A stretch of DNA of 64,000 bases from Gigaspora margarita (lineage: Eukaryota > Glomeromycota > Glomeromycetes > Diversisporales > Gigasporaceae): assembly GCA_009809945.1 (NCBI GenBank), contig WTPW01000314.1:369394-433393 (forward strand), in the 5' to 3' direction. The notes under the pieces are model-generated. The model was given only the letters and a program-made list of their open reading frames with translations, was not told the origin of the DNA and made no database searches. Positions 11,353 to 24,165 of the stretch are shown one piece after another. How positions within the stretch are numbered: position 1 is the stretch's first letter; the number at the start of each line of letters is the position of its first letter. A program made the translations under genes and the position numbers.

Positions 11353-11544
11353 AATTTACCAAATAAATTAAATCTACTAAAAATATATTGATAATATTGA
11401 ATAAATAGCAAATAAATATTGAATATATACCAAAAATATACTAATTATTTTTTGAAATATTTTTTCTGCTATTTGTAAAAAAAAATATTTGGCATTTGTG
11501 CTCAAATGCAACTTATTATTATTAAAGCTAAAAATTTAAAAAAC

Positions 11545-11660
11545 AGGACCCTAAACATCTAGTACAAAGATTATATATTATGCATTTTAGCAAAAACCCT
11601 AAAATTTAAAAAGCAAAAAAACAGTTTTTAACAATTATTTTGGCATGCAGTAGTAAGAGT
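11545..11660. repeat. Fragment of AGGACCC subfamily B
   Basis: Begins AGGACCCTAAACATCTAGTA and runs to TTTTGGCATGCAGTAGT. It matches the first third of the copy at 42258-42545 and the inverted right end of the copy at 61687-61961. It stops where the 4-kb fold-back element begins. Confidence 0.6.
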
Positions 11661-12479
11661 ACCAGGATATAAATAAGATTTCTGTATTATGTGATCAATC
11701 GATCTCTGGTCTAGATCGGTATTATAGTGGATCTTTTCTGTTATACAAATTACCATACTTTTTTTTAATAACTTAACCAACCTTTTTTTTATTTGTATAG
11801 TGTTGCTATTTGTTATTGGTGCTATTATCTCTTTTTACTATTGGTATTGCCATCAGTCTTATTTTTGCTAAAAAATGTTTTTGTTCCAAAGAATAATTCA
11901 TTTGTTTTTATTATCAGTTTGTTGCTGCTATTTGTCATAGATAAGGTTTGAATATCATTAGTAAGGCATTACTTTTACCATTGCAATATCGTGTTTGTTT
12001 GTACTATATTGTTGTTTTGTTAGTAATTGTTTATTTTTTTTATTGTCATTTTGTCATATTTTTTTTATAGTATTATTTTATTGTTGGTATCATTATTTTG
12101 TTATGTACAATAGAGTGCTATAATTGATAGGTTTTTTTAAAATCAGAAATAGGGTTAGATAGTTGTATGAAATTAGAGTAGAGGTACAGTATTAGTGTTA
12201 AGGCTAATATTAGTAGAAATGTAGAATTAGTGTTAAAGTTAGTATTGATAGAGAATAATATTCGTGTTAAGAATAGTATAGTGCAAGTTTGAGTTTTAGA
12301 AATAATTTATATAAATAAAAATATATAAAAAAATAAATATGAAATAATAAAATGATTATCTTTATACAATCGATAAAAAAGAATACCATATTATTATGAT
12401 CATTATAACTAAAATATGACAATTAGAAAATTTTCTTTAAGAAAGTTTAGTATAGATAGTAAAATTTAACCCTATACTT

Positions 12480-13215
12480 GTTATAAATAAACAAAAATAA
12501 ATATTTTAATAAGATTAATTTAAAATAAATAAATGAAATAAAATAATTTAAAAAATAGAATAACAAATTTTAAAAAAATAGAAAAATAATTTAGAAACAA
12601 ATACATACAATAAAAAAAATAAATAAAAAATAAAAACAAATTAAAAAAAAAATAAAAAAAATTTAAAAAAAATTATAAAATAAAAAAATAATTGAAAAAA
12701 ATTAAATAAATTTAAAATAAAAAATAAATTAAAATGAATTAAAAAAATAAAATAATTAAAAAAAAATTTAAAATAAAAAAAAGAATATAAATGAATTATA
12801 AAAAAAAATAAAAAAATTTAAAATAAATTAAAATAAAAAAATCAAATTAAAAAAAATAAAAAGTCAAAAAAAAAAATAAAAAATAATTTAAAATAAAAAA
12901 AAAACAAATTTAAAAAGTAAAATTAAAAATAAATAAAAAAAGTAACAAAAATATAATTTAAGAAATTATTTATTTATTTTTTTTTTAAAATATATATTTT
13001 TTTTTAATTCATTATTTTTTTTTGGTTATTTTTTTTAATTTGTTTTTAATTTTACTTTTTAATTATTTTATTTAATTATTTTTTTTTCTTGTTTTTAAAA
13101 ATTATTTTTTTTATTTTATTTTAATTTTAATTATTTTTTTATTTTTTCTTTAATTTGTTTTTAACTTCTTTTATTTTATTTTAAATTATTTTATTATTTT
13201 ATATTTGAGTTTTAT
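12480..13215. repeat. A-rich/T-rich giant low-complexity inverted repeat
   Basis: 12480-12960 is almost only A with scattered T in an AAAATAAA pattern; 12965-13215 is its T-rich counterpart (TTTTATTTAATTATTTT). The two halves can pair loosely into a long stem. No coding potential. Confidence 0.7.
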
Positions 13216-13648
13216 TTTTTGGTGCACCTGTACTGCAGTGCATTCCATATCATGTGATTGTTGTAATTGACATATAGTTAAGTACAATATTAGTAATATT
13301 TGCTATTATATTTTAATTTATTAAATATATAACAAATATGTACTAATGTAGTTATTTAAAAAATTTTTTATTTAAATAATTATCACATGTAATGAACATT
13401 TTGAGTAGTTAACAAAAAAAATCTATTATACCTTAACCCTAATCTAATGTGAACCTAACTATAATATAAATCTAATCCTAACCCTAACTAACTATACACA
13501 GCTATACCAATATATTCACATCAATTTACTGCTAACAAAACACCTATAAAACTACAATAGCAAATTTACTCTAGCGATATACATATAGTATATAATATAC
13601 TAGTAATGAAACTGAAATCACAACAATTACAATTGACTTTTTATACTT

Positions 13649-13812
13649 AGGGCACTGACATTTATTACCTAATATTTATTTACTATAGGGGCTTACCCCC
13701 CACCCCCAGGTAAGATCTATAAATAGAATTTTAGCCAATCAAATTTAACTAAGGTAAGATTTTTCTTGACCCCCCACCCCCTAAAATATTACCTAATAAA
13801 TGTCAGTGCCCT
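13649..13812. repeat. 164-bp MITE with C-rich core
   Basis: Inverted ends: AGGGCACTGACATTTATTA at the left and the exact complement TAATAAATGTCAGTGCCCT at the right. The interior carries two runs, ACCCCCCACCCCCAGG (about 13696-13711) and GACCCCCCACCCCCTAAA (about 13769-13786), capable in principle of G-quadruplex formation on the other strand. Flanking 8-mers do not match well. Confidence 0.7.
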
Positions 13813-14600
13813 TATCACTAATGCATTAAATAAAATACCCAATTTAGTTTGCAAACGATAACATTTAACAGAAAAAGTGATAAAATCCAAGTCTTTTCCA
13901 ATAGTAATAATACTGACCACAATGCAATAGACTTCAGTAGCAATGACAACAATGATGAAGTGTTTATTGCACCAATAACAATGATCCAATAACGAGATAA
14001 TTTTGTAATATAACAATCCAAAAGAAAAAAATAGTAGTTATCATATACAAAAAGCAATACACAAAGAAGCATATGCCCCAAATATACCCCATAGTTCAAA
14101 ATGCATTACAAGCCAAGAAACTATACTTTTCTAAAAATCCAAGAACTAGAACCAAACATCCTTGAAAATATCTAGAAAAAAAGAAGTTAGTATAGCATTT
14201 AAAACAAGAAAAACAAGCCAAAATTTATTATCTCCTGAAATTTCCAAGACTAGAATGTACAAGCCAAGCCAAAGAATAAAAAGCTATTTTACAAAGATAA
14301 AAAGTAGGACCCAGCAAGTCAATACAATAAAGTACACGAAATTACAATAATAGTATTGACAACAATGATGTGGCACTTTGCCAAAAACTAACACCAAAAT
14401 TGACAACACATTTCAGAATGACAGTGCCATATTCCAATACCAAAAAACCAAAACAATAATGCAAAGAACGATAACAGTAACAACGTGATAAGTACTATTA
14501 ATAATAAGCACTAGCAATAATGAGCATTAGTAATGATGAGCACCAGTAACGATAAGATTCTATACATGAAAGAAAAAAATGTACATAGCTTAGTTAAACA

Positions 14601-14780
14601 AGGACCCTGAAATATATATAGATAGGTCAGATATGAGTTTGCTTATTTTTGAGGTTTTTTATACAGATCTTTTCTATTTATAGTAATTTTTTTGCTTATT
14701 TTTGAAGTCTTTCTGCAGATTTTTTCTTTTTTAGTAACTCTATAATTAACCTAACCTATCTATGTATATTTTGGGGTCCT
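14601..14780. repeat. AGGACCC-family A MITE with perfect 8-bp target duplication
   Basis: Left end AGGACCCTGAAATATATATA, right end TATGTATATTTTGGGGTCCT. Inside each are AGATAGGT and ACCTATCT. The 8-bp duplications GTTAAACA at 14593-14600 and 14781-14788 are perfect. An 8-bp duplication fits hAT-like or related superfamilies. The interior carries TTTGCTTATTTTTGA twice. Confidence 0.8.
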
Positions 14781-15764
14781 GTTAAACACATCATTATCTA
14801 AAAATAAAATAAACAAAAAAAAATGTAAAAAAACTAGTGACTATCAATGATAATAATCACTATTTATCTCTGTGATTAGGAGTGCACCATGGTGCATGGT
14901 ATACCAAATTATAATTTTCTGAATTATTTTATTTATTTTAATTTACTTTAAATTATTTTTTTTTAGAACCCACTTTATTCATCAATTACAACTCAATTTA
15001 GAAAAAGAGAACACAAGATAGTTTGTATTTATTTATTTAATAATTATCTTTATTTACATTATATTATCTAAAATATATACTAATACTACTAACCTTAATA
15101 AAAATTTCACTCTAACCTCTACTCTAATCTCACATGAATCTAACTTTATCTTTAATTTTACTATCTAACACTAACCATTGTACTCTATCTACTAATTTCA
15201 ACCCATTAACAACTTCAATTATAGTGCTTATAAATGACTCTACCAGTTACAACAACAATACAATGATACAAGTGCTAAAATTCTGTTTTTTTTATATAGA
15301 TTTCTTCATAAATAACAGAATACTACAAATAAACTAGCAGTACAAGAAAGTTAAAAATGCAATGAAATGACAATCGAAAAAAAAGTAGACCCACTACTAA
15401 TAAACAACAAACAAGCGCAGCATTGCACTAGCAAAAGTAATGCCTTATCAATGACATTTACACTTTACTTACAACAAGTATAAATACAATAACAACATGA
15501 AATTAATAACAATGACAAAATACCAATAATGGAAAGAGTACCAAACAACAATACAATAATGAATAGTGATCTAGAAATAAAAAAAAAAAAGCTATAAAAA
15601 AAACAAAAAAGTGTGCTTATATGTTGATTTGTGTAATAGGGTAAATACAAAATTCCTTCTGGATTATTTATTCTGATCTAGACCAGAGATCGATTGATCA
15701 TGTAATCCAGAAAATCTCATGTATACCAGGACTGGAAAAACTCTATAATAGGTTCCCACCCCAA

Positions 15765-16980
15765 AAAATTTATTTAGTAAGTTTTGTGAATTAGGCTTTT
15801 TTTATAATTAAGCGAATCAGTTTTGCGGACATCTTAAAAAATTTAATAATAAAGCGAATTATTTTGGTTGAATACCTTGATATAGATCTGGAATTTTTTG
15901 GAGCTTTACTTCAATTATTTTTTTGAGCTTGCTCGTATTTTATATTCATTAATTTTCTAACCAGAATATTTCGGACCTGTACTTATTTTATAATAGATCG
16001 AATTAACTAATAGCGATGACATTTTTTATATCACGGGTCGAACATGAAAATATTAGACAAACTATATGCGGTCCAATATTTCTATATTACATAACGATAG
16101 TTTAACAAAATATCGTTAACTAAAACTACTAGTAGATATATTGCTAAAATCTGTCTGATATTTTGATTTTTTATGAGAAAATTTTAGATAAATATCGGAA
16201 AGGCTGATATTTTGGTTATTATATCAGGAAAATTTTAATCAGATATCAGCTAATATCTACTAGCCTATGTTGAATGAAAGTGCGTTATAATATCAGTGAT
16301 AGATCAGTGAGATTTTAGCCATTTGCTTCATCATATATGAAAATATCAGTGATCAGATATTTGTATACATCGACATTGATATAATAAATTAAACTCAAAA
16401 TGTTAAGATCATGAGCGTAAATAGAAATTTTCATCATTCAGATATCCAGATGATTAAAGTCTGTATAATTATATAGATTCTCTCAGATAAAGATTCTCTA
16501 GTTAATGACATATTATATCATGACAAGTTTACTACTATGATTGACATGTGAGAGGATGTGTATTTATGTAGTCTTTATTTAAGGATAATTTCATATAATA
16601 TATATTAGATTGTAAACTAAGGGCGAGAGCAATCCTTTATATACTTAATCACTTTTCATAATGTTTACACTAAGATTGTAATGTCTATACTATTAATTAT
16701 GACTCATATATGCTTTCTAGCAAGTAACTCATTTTATCAAGTTTATACAAGCACCAAAATATCGAGTATACACAAATACAATATATGTGGCAACGTAATG
16801 AACTGAACAAATATTGAAGAAATATGTGACGCAATTATTTATTATAATATAAATATTAGATAGCTGATTTTTCTATATATATAATGTATATTTATATATT
16901 TTATAATAAATTAAAAATAGTAATACAGTAGATTAACATATAGATAATAATAGATTATCATATAATACAATACAATATGC
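15765..16980. other. Subterminal non-coding region of the candidate element
   Basis: AT-rich DNA with many degenerate copies of ATATCAG/CTGATAT (16140-16400). It shows no coding frame and no inserted element. Repeated subterminal words are typical of CACTA-like transposase binding regions. Confidence 0.4.
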
Positions 16981-16981
16981 A

Positions 16982-19900
16982 TTATATATTGTACTTTCTG
17001 TTTAATAGGATCACTGACATATAATCCTGATGCTTTCTTGAACCAATGGTAAATGTTCCTGCTACAAATCTTTCCAGTATGCTATGTACCGGAATTATGC
17101 AATCACGATCAATATCATAAAAATCATTATGCCATAATTCTACATTACAAAGCTTGTCATCTTTTTTGCTGATGCTAAGATAATATCTTAAATTCTTATT
17201 TTGTATTTGTTTATACCAACAAACTTAGGCAAGTCTGTGCTTCGTTGATTCTTTCAAATAATCAACATAATGTTCAAAAAAGAACTGAACCTGGCCTGGA
17301 TACGTATTTACTTCATCTTCATCAGCAAATGTTGCAAGAATTCTTGATGAATTTTAATATCTTTTAGAAAATATAGAACCAAAAACTTTATCACTTATTC
17401 GTATTCTTCTATATTGATTTATTATAGGTGAAATGCTTATCGACCCATCTAAATCCAAATCTTCAGGCAGAACAAACATATTGGTGTCATAAGCATTATT
17501 ATAATATTTGACGAGCAATTCCAGAAAGTCTCAAGAAATGTATATATTCATTTTTTTTGGTATAAGAAAGATCCCAGGAAATGAATCGGCCCCAGTACCA
17601 GTGCCGATTTCTTCCTCTACTGATTTTGACATAGAGAGAAAATTTATTGCATCTTCGTTAAACATTTCATAATCACCCAAACTACCAGAAGATTTTCTTG
17701 GAGCCAAAATAGACAAATCTTCAGATAAATTAGCACTATTACTATTATCAATTAATCTGTCAATTTGTCTGTTTTGTTGGATGATATTCATAAGTTCTAG
17801 CTCAATTTCCTATTACTATTTTTGTAGCTTCCTACAAAATTTAATTAATATTGTTTAGAAGATAGAAATATCGATCACCTGTTATTGACTTTAGTTTTAA
17901 ACAAATTATTAATCTTTCAATTATATTTATCTAGTAATCCATTCATCCATTCAAAACTAAAACACTGAAAAGAATGTAAAGGACTATAATCTAATGCACA
18001 TTCAGATATGTGAAGGCATAGGTGAAGGTTTGAAGAAATCTTCTCGGGACCATATATTTCTTCGATAATTTTTATTATGACTATTAGACATTGGTGTGCT
18101 TCTTCTAAATCTCTTTCATCGATTATTCTACAAACCAATATGCTACAAGCCTGGATGAAATAAGTAAGAATTTTCCTATCAGCATCGCATAACAGATTCC
18201 AACAAATAGTGGTAGCATATACGAGGATAAAAGTCTTCTACTAGTCTGCTGTGAACCTTGAAAATCCTTCATTAGTAAAGATTTTACAAGGAATTCTACC
18301 AATATTTGATGGCACATCAATTTTATCTGCCAATTGCTACATAATTTTTAAATTTTGAGAAGTTAACCTTTTACCTTCAATCTATAATCTAGTTACGATC
18401 CATTTTGCTATTCCCAAGAAAAGGCAATACATTGGGCCCACTACTAGGAATCTAATAGAATTGAAGTATGAAAGCCTATAGATTTTGGACCATCTGACAA
18501 GAGTATCAGAAAGATGCTATTTTCTTCGTTCAGCTGTTTTGCAATTTTTTCAATTTATTGCATCATTTCGGATAAGGTTATGGTCACGTTCAACAAACTA
18601 GGACTCCATATTGGAAATACTACCAAAATGAGATTGGTTCCAAATATCGTAATTAGCTCTTTTATAGTAGCAATAACATGCAGCCTTAGCTGAAATATGC
18701 CTGCAAAGTTTCTTTGCTGTAGGTAAGTCACTAGAGCAACAAATTATTGCACATTTAATTCTCTTGCCAGATAGGAACTCAAGCGTAGCCAATAGGTCTA
18801 TTCCTTCCTAGAGCTCTATAAGCTGATTGATAATAGGTACCAAGTAGTAGTTTAACTAATGCAGTTTTGGTTCTGATAGCCACGGTATGTTAGACAATGT
18901 TATTATATTGGATGGTTTAAACCTTTTATGTATATTAAATTAACATCATATTTGATTAACGAATGTAAAAAAAAAAAAAACCTTTCTTGATATGGAAGAT
19001 TACATATGATAGCATATATGACCTCTACGCTATATTGAAACATTTCAAATAGTTGAAACCAGTCCAAATTTAGCAATAATCCTATATGGCTATCAGCTGT
19101 TTCTGGACAAAAAATTAACTCCACTTCATCATCAGAGAATGATTTCTATATTCTACCAGTATTCTACCATCATATATATCTGATAATTGGGGTTTTGAAG
19201 GTTGAAAGGCCTATCTTCTACATGCCTCATCAAATCCTGATTGCTAGAATAGCTTTAGGAACTGTTGCTTGAGATTTACCACAGGACAAATGGATATTGG
19301 CTTCCTGATTATTCTATCATGCACCCTAACTTTTTTCAAAAGTATTGTGTCGCATGTTACTCATCTGCTGATATTTACATGGTTTGGAAATTCTATATGA
19401 GTACAGCGAAGTATGTTTAGTATTTGTTCTGCTTTTTTTGTTGAAATATCTTTTGAATTATATAATTTGCAGCAAGATTTACATATAGCAAATCTTGTTG
19501 CATGATCTGATATACCAGCCATCTTTTTTGCTACACCTATTGATGTAGGAAGGCCACAATATTTTTTCATCAATATGAGTTAACAAATGCCAGATATATT
19601 TAATTAGAGTGTGAATACTTGTATCAGAATGCTGATATTTTTGTTAGTAATGAAAAACCCACAATACAATTTCTAATAAATCTTCGTCAACAATTCTGGC
19701 ATTGGTCTCTGGGGTATCATCTAAATCAGGTGCATCGAACCTTATTAAATTCTCTTCTTTACTCTTATCTTTGCTCTCTTCTTCAGTTTTAATTTCATTA
19801 GTTTTATTGCTTTTCATATCATCATTTTCATTTTCATTATTATCAGAAGAATCTGACAAATTTTTTTCAAGATAAAAGGATAACATTTTTGCATTATGAA

Positions 19901-20281
19901 AGCCTTTGAGAAGCTGTGCAACAAGGAATTAAAGATTTTCAGGCTGTGGCAGAGGCATCAAATTATATGATTCACTATCTGACTTTTTACCATCTGTTGA
20001 ATCAATAACCTGTTCCATTAAAAAATATCGTTCATCATATCTGAAGACCCTTCACCGTTATTGATATCTTCTGGCTGATATTCAACTTGACGGTTTGATA
20101 TAGCACACTTTCCTTTTACTTTAGAAGGTTCTTGTTCTTCATGGTCTTTCTTAACTCTTGGATATCTTTCTATACTATTGCACATACTACAGAAACTTGC
20201 TACTTTTCTGCGCGTACGTCTTTTTGTTTGTAAAGTAGAAGCAGGTTTTTTAACAATTTCTTTGTTTTTTTTGTAAGTCAT
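16982..20281 (-). pseudogene. Tnp2/Plavaka-type transposase, broken copy 1
   Basis: DNA transposase remnant spread over several frames. In order from the start at 20281: an N-terminal Lys/Arg-rich segment with the FCSMCN cysteine pair; an acidic segment (19644-19886); a cysteine segment (CKSCCKLYN, 19361-19573); a PETADSHIGLLLNLDWF block (18903-19124); and SDLPTAKKLC (18598-18792). Then come EEAHQ...IYGPEKI and ALDYSPLHSFQCFSFEWMNG (17917-18138; the DUF4218-like signature), then SFPGIFLIPK (17531-17791). A C-terminal part (TYPGQVQFFFEHYVDY, DRDCIIPVHSILERFVAGTF) runs to a stop at 16982. All blocks match, in the same order, the independent copy at 60469-63830. Stops and frameshifts make it non-functional. 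Family name is from recognised motifs. Confidence 0.78.
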
Positions 20282-20284
20282 GAT

Positions 20285-21330
20285 GAAATATATATGTTAA
20301 GAAGCAAGACACGATATTAAGAAAGATACAAAGAAACAATATTAAGAAGTAAAAAAAAATATTAAGAGAGAAAATATTAAGAGAGAAAATAGCTTACAAA
20401 AACGTTTTAGCATATTTATATTTTAAAGAAAAGAACAATATTGGTAATTTATTTTTTATTATCAATTGTACGATATGCATATTGGACAAAGTATATTTTA
20501 TTTTACACTTTTTACACGTTTTACATATATGGTGATTTATAATTTATTTATTAATGATTGTTTATTTATTAATGATTATTCTTTTTATTTTCTATTCTCC
20601 AAGGGATTCCTTCTCTTTGTAATGGTGAAATTACCTCTCTTTTATACTATTTTACATCAGAAAGGGTGTAAGTGGCTTAAATAATGATTTACAATTCAGA
20701 GACTAATGTCTTCTTTTCCTTCTCACTTTCACAAGCTATTATTTTACCAGATGGTTCTCTCTATGGAGATGTGGAATCTTCTTCTGACAATCTCTAAGCC
20801 CAAAATAATGATCCAAAGGTTCTTGAGATCGATCGTTACAAAGCCCCAACTTAATGATCATTATATTACTGTGCCCACTTTCATATCTAGCTCATAACAA
20901 TAGGTTTCAAAACAAAGAGTATTAACATCAGTATTTTATTTTTTAATATCAATTGTATAATATACATATCAGACAAAGTATATTTTATTTTACACTTTTT
21001 ATATAAGTTTCAAAGCAAAGAGCAATAGTATTAGTAATTTTATTTTTAATATCAATTGTACAATAATTTGGAAGTTTATTTTAATTTTCTATTACAGAAT
21101 TCACATGTTTTATTTTTATTATATAGAATCAGAATAACAGATATACATTTCAGAGTAAAAAAAATCAAAGAAATCAAAAATTAATTTGGTTTAATATTTT
21201 AAAAAAAATCAAAGAATAAAAAATTAATTTGGTTTAATATTTTAAAAAAAAATCAAATGAAAGTTTAATTTGTTTTGATGAAATCGAAGTTTAATTTGTT
21301 TTGATGAAATTGGAGTTTAGATTAACTTGT
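20285..21330. repeat. Short direct repeats upstream of the transposase
   Basis: ATATTAAGA-type words repeat at 20295-20400. A block of about 90 bp (AATATCAATTGTA, then GACAAAGTATATTTTATTTT) occurs near 20440-20515, 20935-21000 and partly 21045-21065. Tandem units of about 45 bp (ATTAATTTGGTTTAATATT) and 25 bp (GTTTAATTTGTTTTGATGAA) lie at 21175-21320. It looks like promoter or subterminal repeat DNA of the element; no gene was seen. Confidence 0.5.
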
Positions 21331-21538
21331 TTTGACCAGATTATTTTTACTAGTATATTGATAAAATTAATTAATTAATTATATTTTTACTCTGTAATTT
21401 GTAAATTTTAGTATCAGATATATATATTGAAAAAAAAATAAAGTCACTTTTTCATTATTGGGTCAAAAAGTAATGAAATCAAAATTTTATTTTTATTATA
21501 CAAACATAAATTATATAAATAAATATATATATATATAG

Positions 21539-22443
21539 TGAAAATCAAAACTCTTTCCGCTGATCTCCATTTTATTATAATTTTTACCCACACCTATTTT
21601 TCAGCGGCTTAAATAAGAAAAATACAGAGAAACTGTACACGAACGTTTTCCAACTATTGTCGTTCCTTACAGAACATTTACCCATGTCCGCCTAGTTTAT
21701 AAAACCCATACTTGCTAAAAATTTTTAAGTTTACACAAGCAACCTTGCCTCAGCGAGGAAGCTAGTTGTTAGGCAATTTTATTCAAACCTCGCTTTCGTG
21801 AGTAATATATACAACCAAATATACATACACACTCTATCTTTAGGGCCAAACGATATACATATTAATACACACACTTTACTCAATACATATACAAGACAAT
21901 CTTAAAAGTCAATATACAACACCACAAGACGTACAAAAATTTTACTCAAAAGTGGGCGTTCTAGCTCACCCCATCAAATGCAACAATTACATCATCACCC
22001 AAAAATAGAAGGATCAACAATCTATACAATACAACAACAAACAACAACACGTCACCAACTACCGAATCTAACCGAACAACAAAAACTAACACGTCACCAA
22101 CTACCGAAATCAAATGACTCCCGAAAAGATTAATAATATATCTCCGACCTATACTATCAATCAAACCACCATACTATACCAACTACTGACCATGTCACAC
22201 TCTTTTAAATATACTACAACAAATCGTCCTGTGTTTACGTTCTATAGAGTAGCTCTTTGTAAAATAGATATAGAAATTTTCACAGCATAAGCTTGGTCTT
22301 GGATCCTATTTAGCTAAGGGCAGGCAATAGGCCTCTCTTGTCTCTTAAAACTTTTTATTTACCATATACTTTATTTCGTAGACTAAGAACGGCAATTGCT
22401 GCTCTTAGCGAGTATGGATCGTAGGTAAAGTAGCCTAAGTCTT

Positions 22444-22460
<17 letters not shown>
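21539..22460 (+). mobile_element. Poly(A)-tailed retroposed unit of unknown class
   Basis: About 0.9 kb of C-rich, comparatively G+C-rich DNA beginning GTGAAAATCAAAACTC just after an (AT)n run (21520-21537). It ends CCTAAGTCTT plus 17 A (about 22444-22460), followed by another (AT)n run. The pattern fits retroposition into an AT microsatellite, the flanking runs perhaps being the target duplication. I see neither clear pol III boxes nor protein motifs. It could be a SINE, a LINE 3' fragment or a retrocopied transcript. Confidence 0.5.
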
Positions 22461-22464
<4 letters not shown>

Positions 22465-22476
<12 letters not shown>

Positions 22477-23590
22477 TATAAATAAATTTTTAAAATACAT
22501 TTACATGTGTAATATTATATGTATTAAAAAAAATTTTTTTAAAATACGATTTACATGCAGTTTTGTCTATTTTACTAAAAATAAAATAAAGTTATAAAAA
22601 ATGATCATATGCTTTGTACAACATTAAGGGATTAGTATTGAGGTTTATTTAAAGGTCACTATTTAAAAAAAGAAAAAAAAGGTTAAACAGTTTTATAAAA
22701 CAATATAAAAAATGACCTAGCGACTTGCTTTATTTTCAAAAAAAAATTATATATATAAATGTAAAATTTTTTTATAAATGCCTAATAAAAAAAACACTTG
22801 ACAAAAAATGTAGTTCAGAATTTTGCAAAATTTGACCAGCTAACCAATTTATTAAGTTTGTATGACCTAATTGAAAAAAAAACAATTGATACAGAAAAGC
22901 GATATGGATATTGTAGTTTATAGTTGACTCTGAAAAAAAATTATTTGAATTACAACGTCAAGTATTTCATGTAATAGTTTATTTCATCATGTAATTAATT
23001 GTTTATTTCATCATGTAATAGTTTATTTTAAATAATCAATAATTGAAAGTTTATTTTACAATTTAATGACAGTAAATTTTTTTTTGATAATTACATACAT
23101 ATAGTAAATACAATGACAACCAAACTTTATGACAAATTTTTTTTTTGAATATAAAATTATCTGTTTTTTGAATCTTATTTTTCTTCTACAAATAAATTTC
23201 TTTCATTACTATTTGATACTTCGCTTCTTATTCAATTTTTTTTTTCGTTAACTATCATATTTTTTTTTTACAATTAAATTTCTTCCATTACTATTTGATA
23301 CACCTTCAATTATTCAATAACTTCACATTTCTTTCAATATTCAAAATAGTCCTTGGGCTTTTTTTTTACAATACTCATATAGGTAATACTTATCTATTTG
23401 ATACAACTTCGCTTTATATTCAATAACTTTCTTCGCGTTAGATCTTTTTTATTCATAGAAGTTTTGAAAATTTTGAAAAATTTTGGTCTTATTTTTCTAC
23501 AAATATTTATATCATCCTACCAAAAACTGTCTTTCGTTTTGGTCCTTCTCTCAAATCCCATGAAGTTATAGATTCTAAAAAAAGGAAATG
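22465..23590. other. AT-rich DNA with small tandem repeats
   Basis: Tandem ATGTAATAGTTTATTTCATC units at 22970-23030, and two to three diverged copies of an ATTACTATTTGATAC / TATTCAATAACTTC block at 23200-23430. No gene or transposon ends were recognised. Confidence 0.45.
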
Positions 23591-23594
23591 TTCA

Positions 23595-23810
23595 TATTCT
23601 CTTTCTTCTTGTTCTTCTTCACCATATGGTTCTCATTCTTGCTCTCATTCCATTCTCACTCTCGTCATTATCACTCTCATTCTCATACCCATATTCTTGC
23701 TCTCATTATCATCGCTCTCGTTCTCATACCTGTTGTTCTCGCTCACGTACTCATCATTCTCATTCTTGTTATTTATCTTCATATTGCAAGTACTATCAAA
23801 ATAGTAGATC
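23595..23810. repeat. CT-rich (TCTCAT/TCTCGT) microsatellite
   Basis: About 200 bp built from TCTCATTC, TCTCACTC and CTCTCGTT hexamer-like units. It opens long frames in two phases (Ser/His-rich and Leu/Ile-rich), which I treat as by-products of the repeat. Confidence 0.65.
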
Positions 23811-23994
23811 AAGTTCAAGCGAAGGTAAATTATCTATTTAATATTATCAAATAACAATAATTTTTTACTGATACAAATATCAGCTGCATGATATTCAACT
23901 AGATTCTACTAGAAGTAGTCACAAAGATTTAGAAGAAGGTATGTTGTATATTTTACTTAAATTATTGCTTAACAGTTTATATGAATATTAGTTA

Positions 23995-24146
23995 GGGGAG
24001 TGACAAAAATCAGGTGATTTTTTAGGGGAGGAGAGGGGAAAAAATATTGAAATTATATATAGGAACCTGACCAAATTTATATTAAAGAGGGGGGAAGGGG
24101 AGTAGGCCTCTAATAAAAAATAATCAGATGATTAATAACTTGGCCC
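23995..24146. repeat. PIF/Harbinger-like MITE with TTA target duplication, G-rich
   Basis: TTA occurs at 23992-23994 and 24147-24149. The left end GGGGAGTGACAAAAATCAG and right end CTTGGCCC are imperfectly inverted; the arms share AATCAGGTGATT and AATCAGATGATT. The interior strand is G-rich (GGGGAGGAGAGGGG; GGGGGGAAGGGGAG). A diverged copy lies at 38847-38993. It sits just upstream of the first supported exon of the gene that follows, ending about 20 bp before a possible splice acceptor. Confidence 0.6.
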
Positions 24147-24165
24147 TTAATATAACTTTATTATA

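Larger units (their letters stand above)
11662..15730. mobile_element. 4-kb fold-back element with long inverted arms
   Basis: The terminal arms share ATTTCTG/TTTTCTG, then TGATCAATCGATCTCTGGTC near 11687-11712, with the inverse GACCAGAGATCGATTGATCA at 15682-15701. The arms continue inward as TTG/GTT-rich sequence on the left (11800-12120) and CAA/AAC-rich sequence on the right (15140-15610). The core holds an A-rich then T-rich hairpin (12480-13215), a 164-bp MITE and an AGGACCC MITE. It encodes no recognisable protein. The outermost few bases and any target duplication are unclear. Confidence 0.6.

Noticed and set aside
23588-23854. Overlapping His/Ser-rich and Leu/Ile-rich frames
   Set aside because: Product of a CT-rich microsatellite; both phases are open for the same reason.
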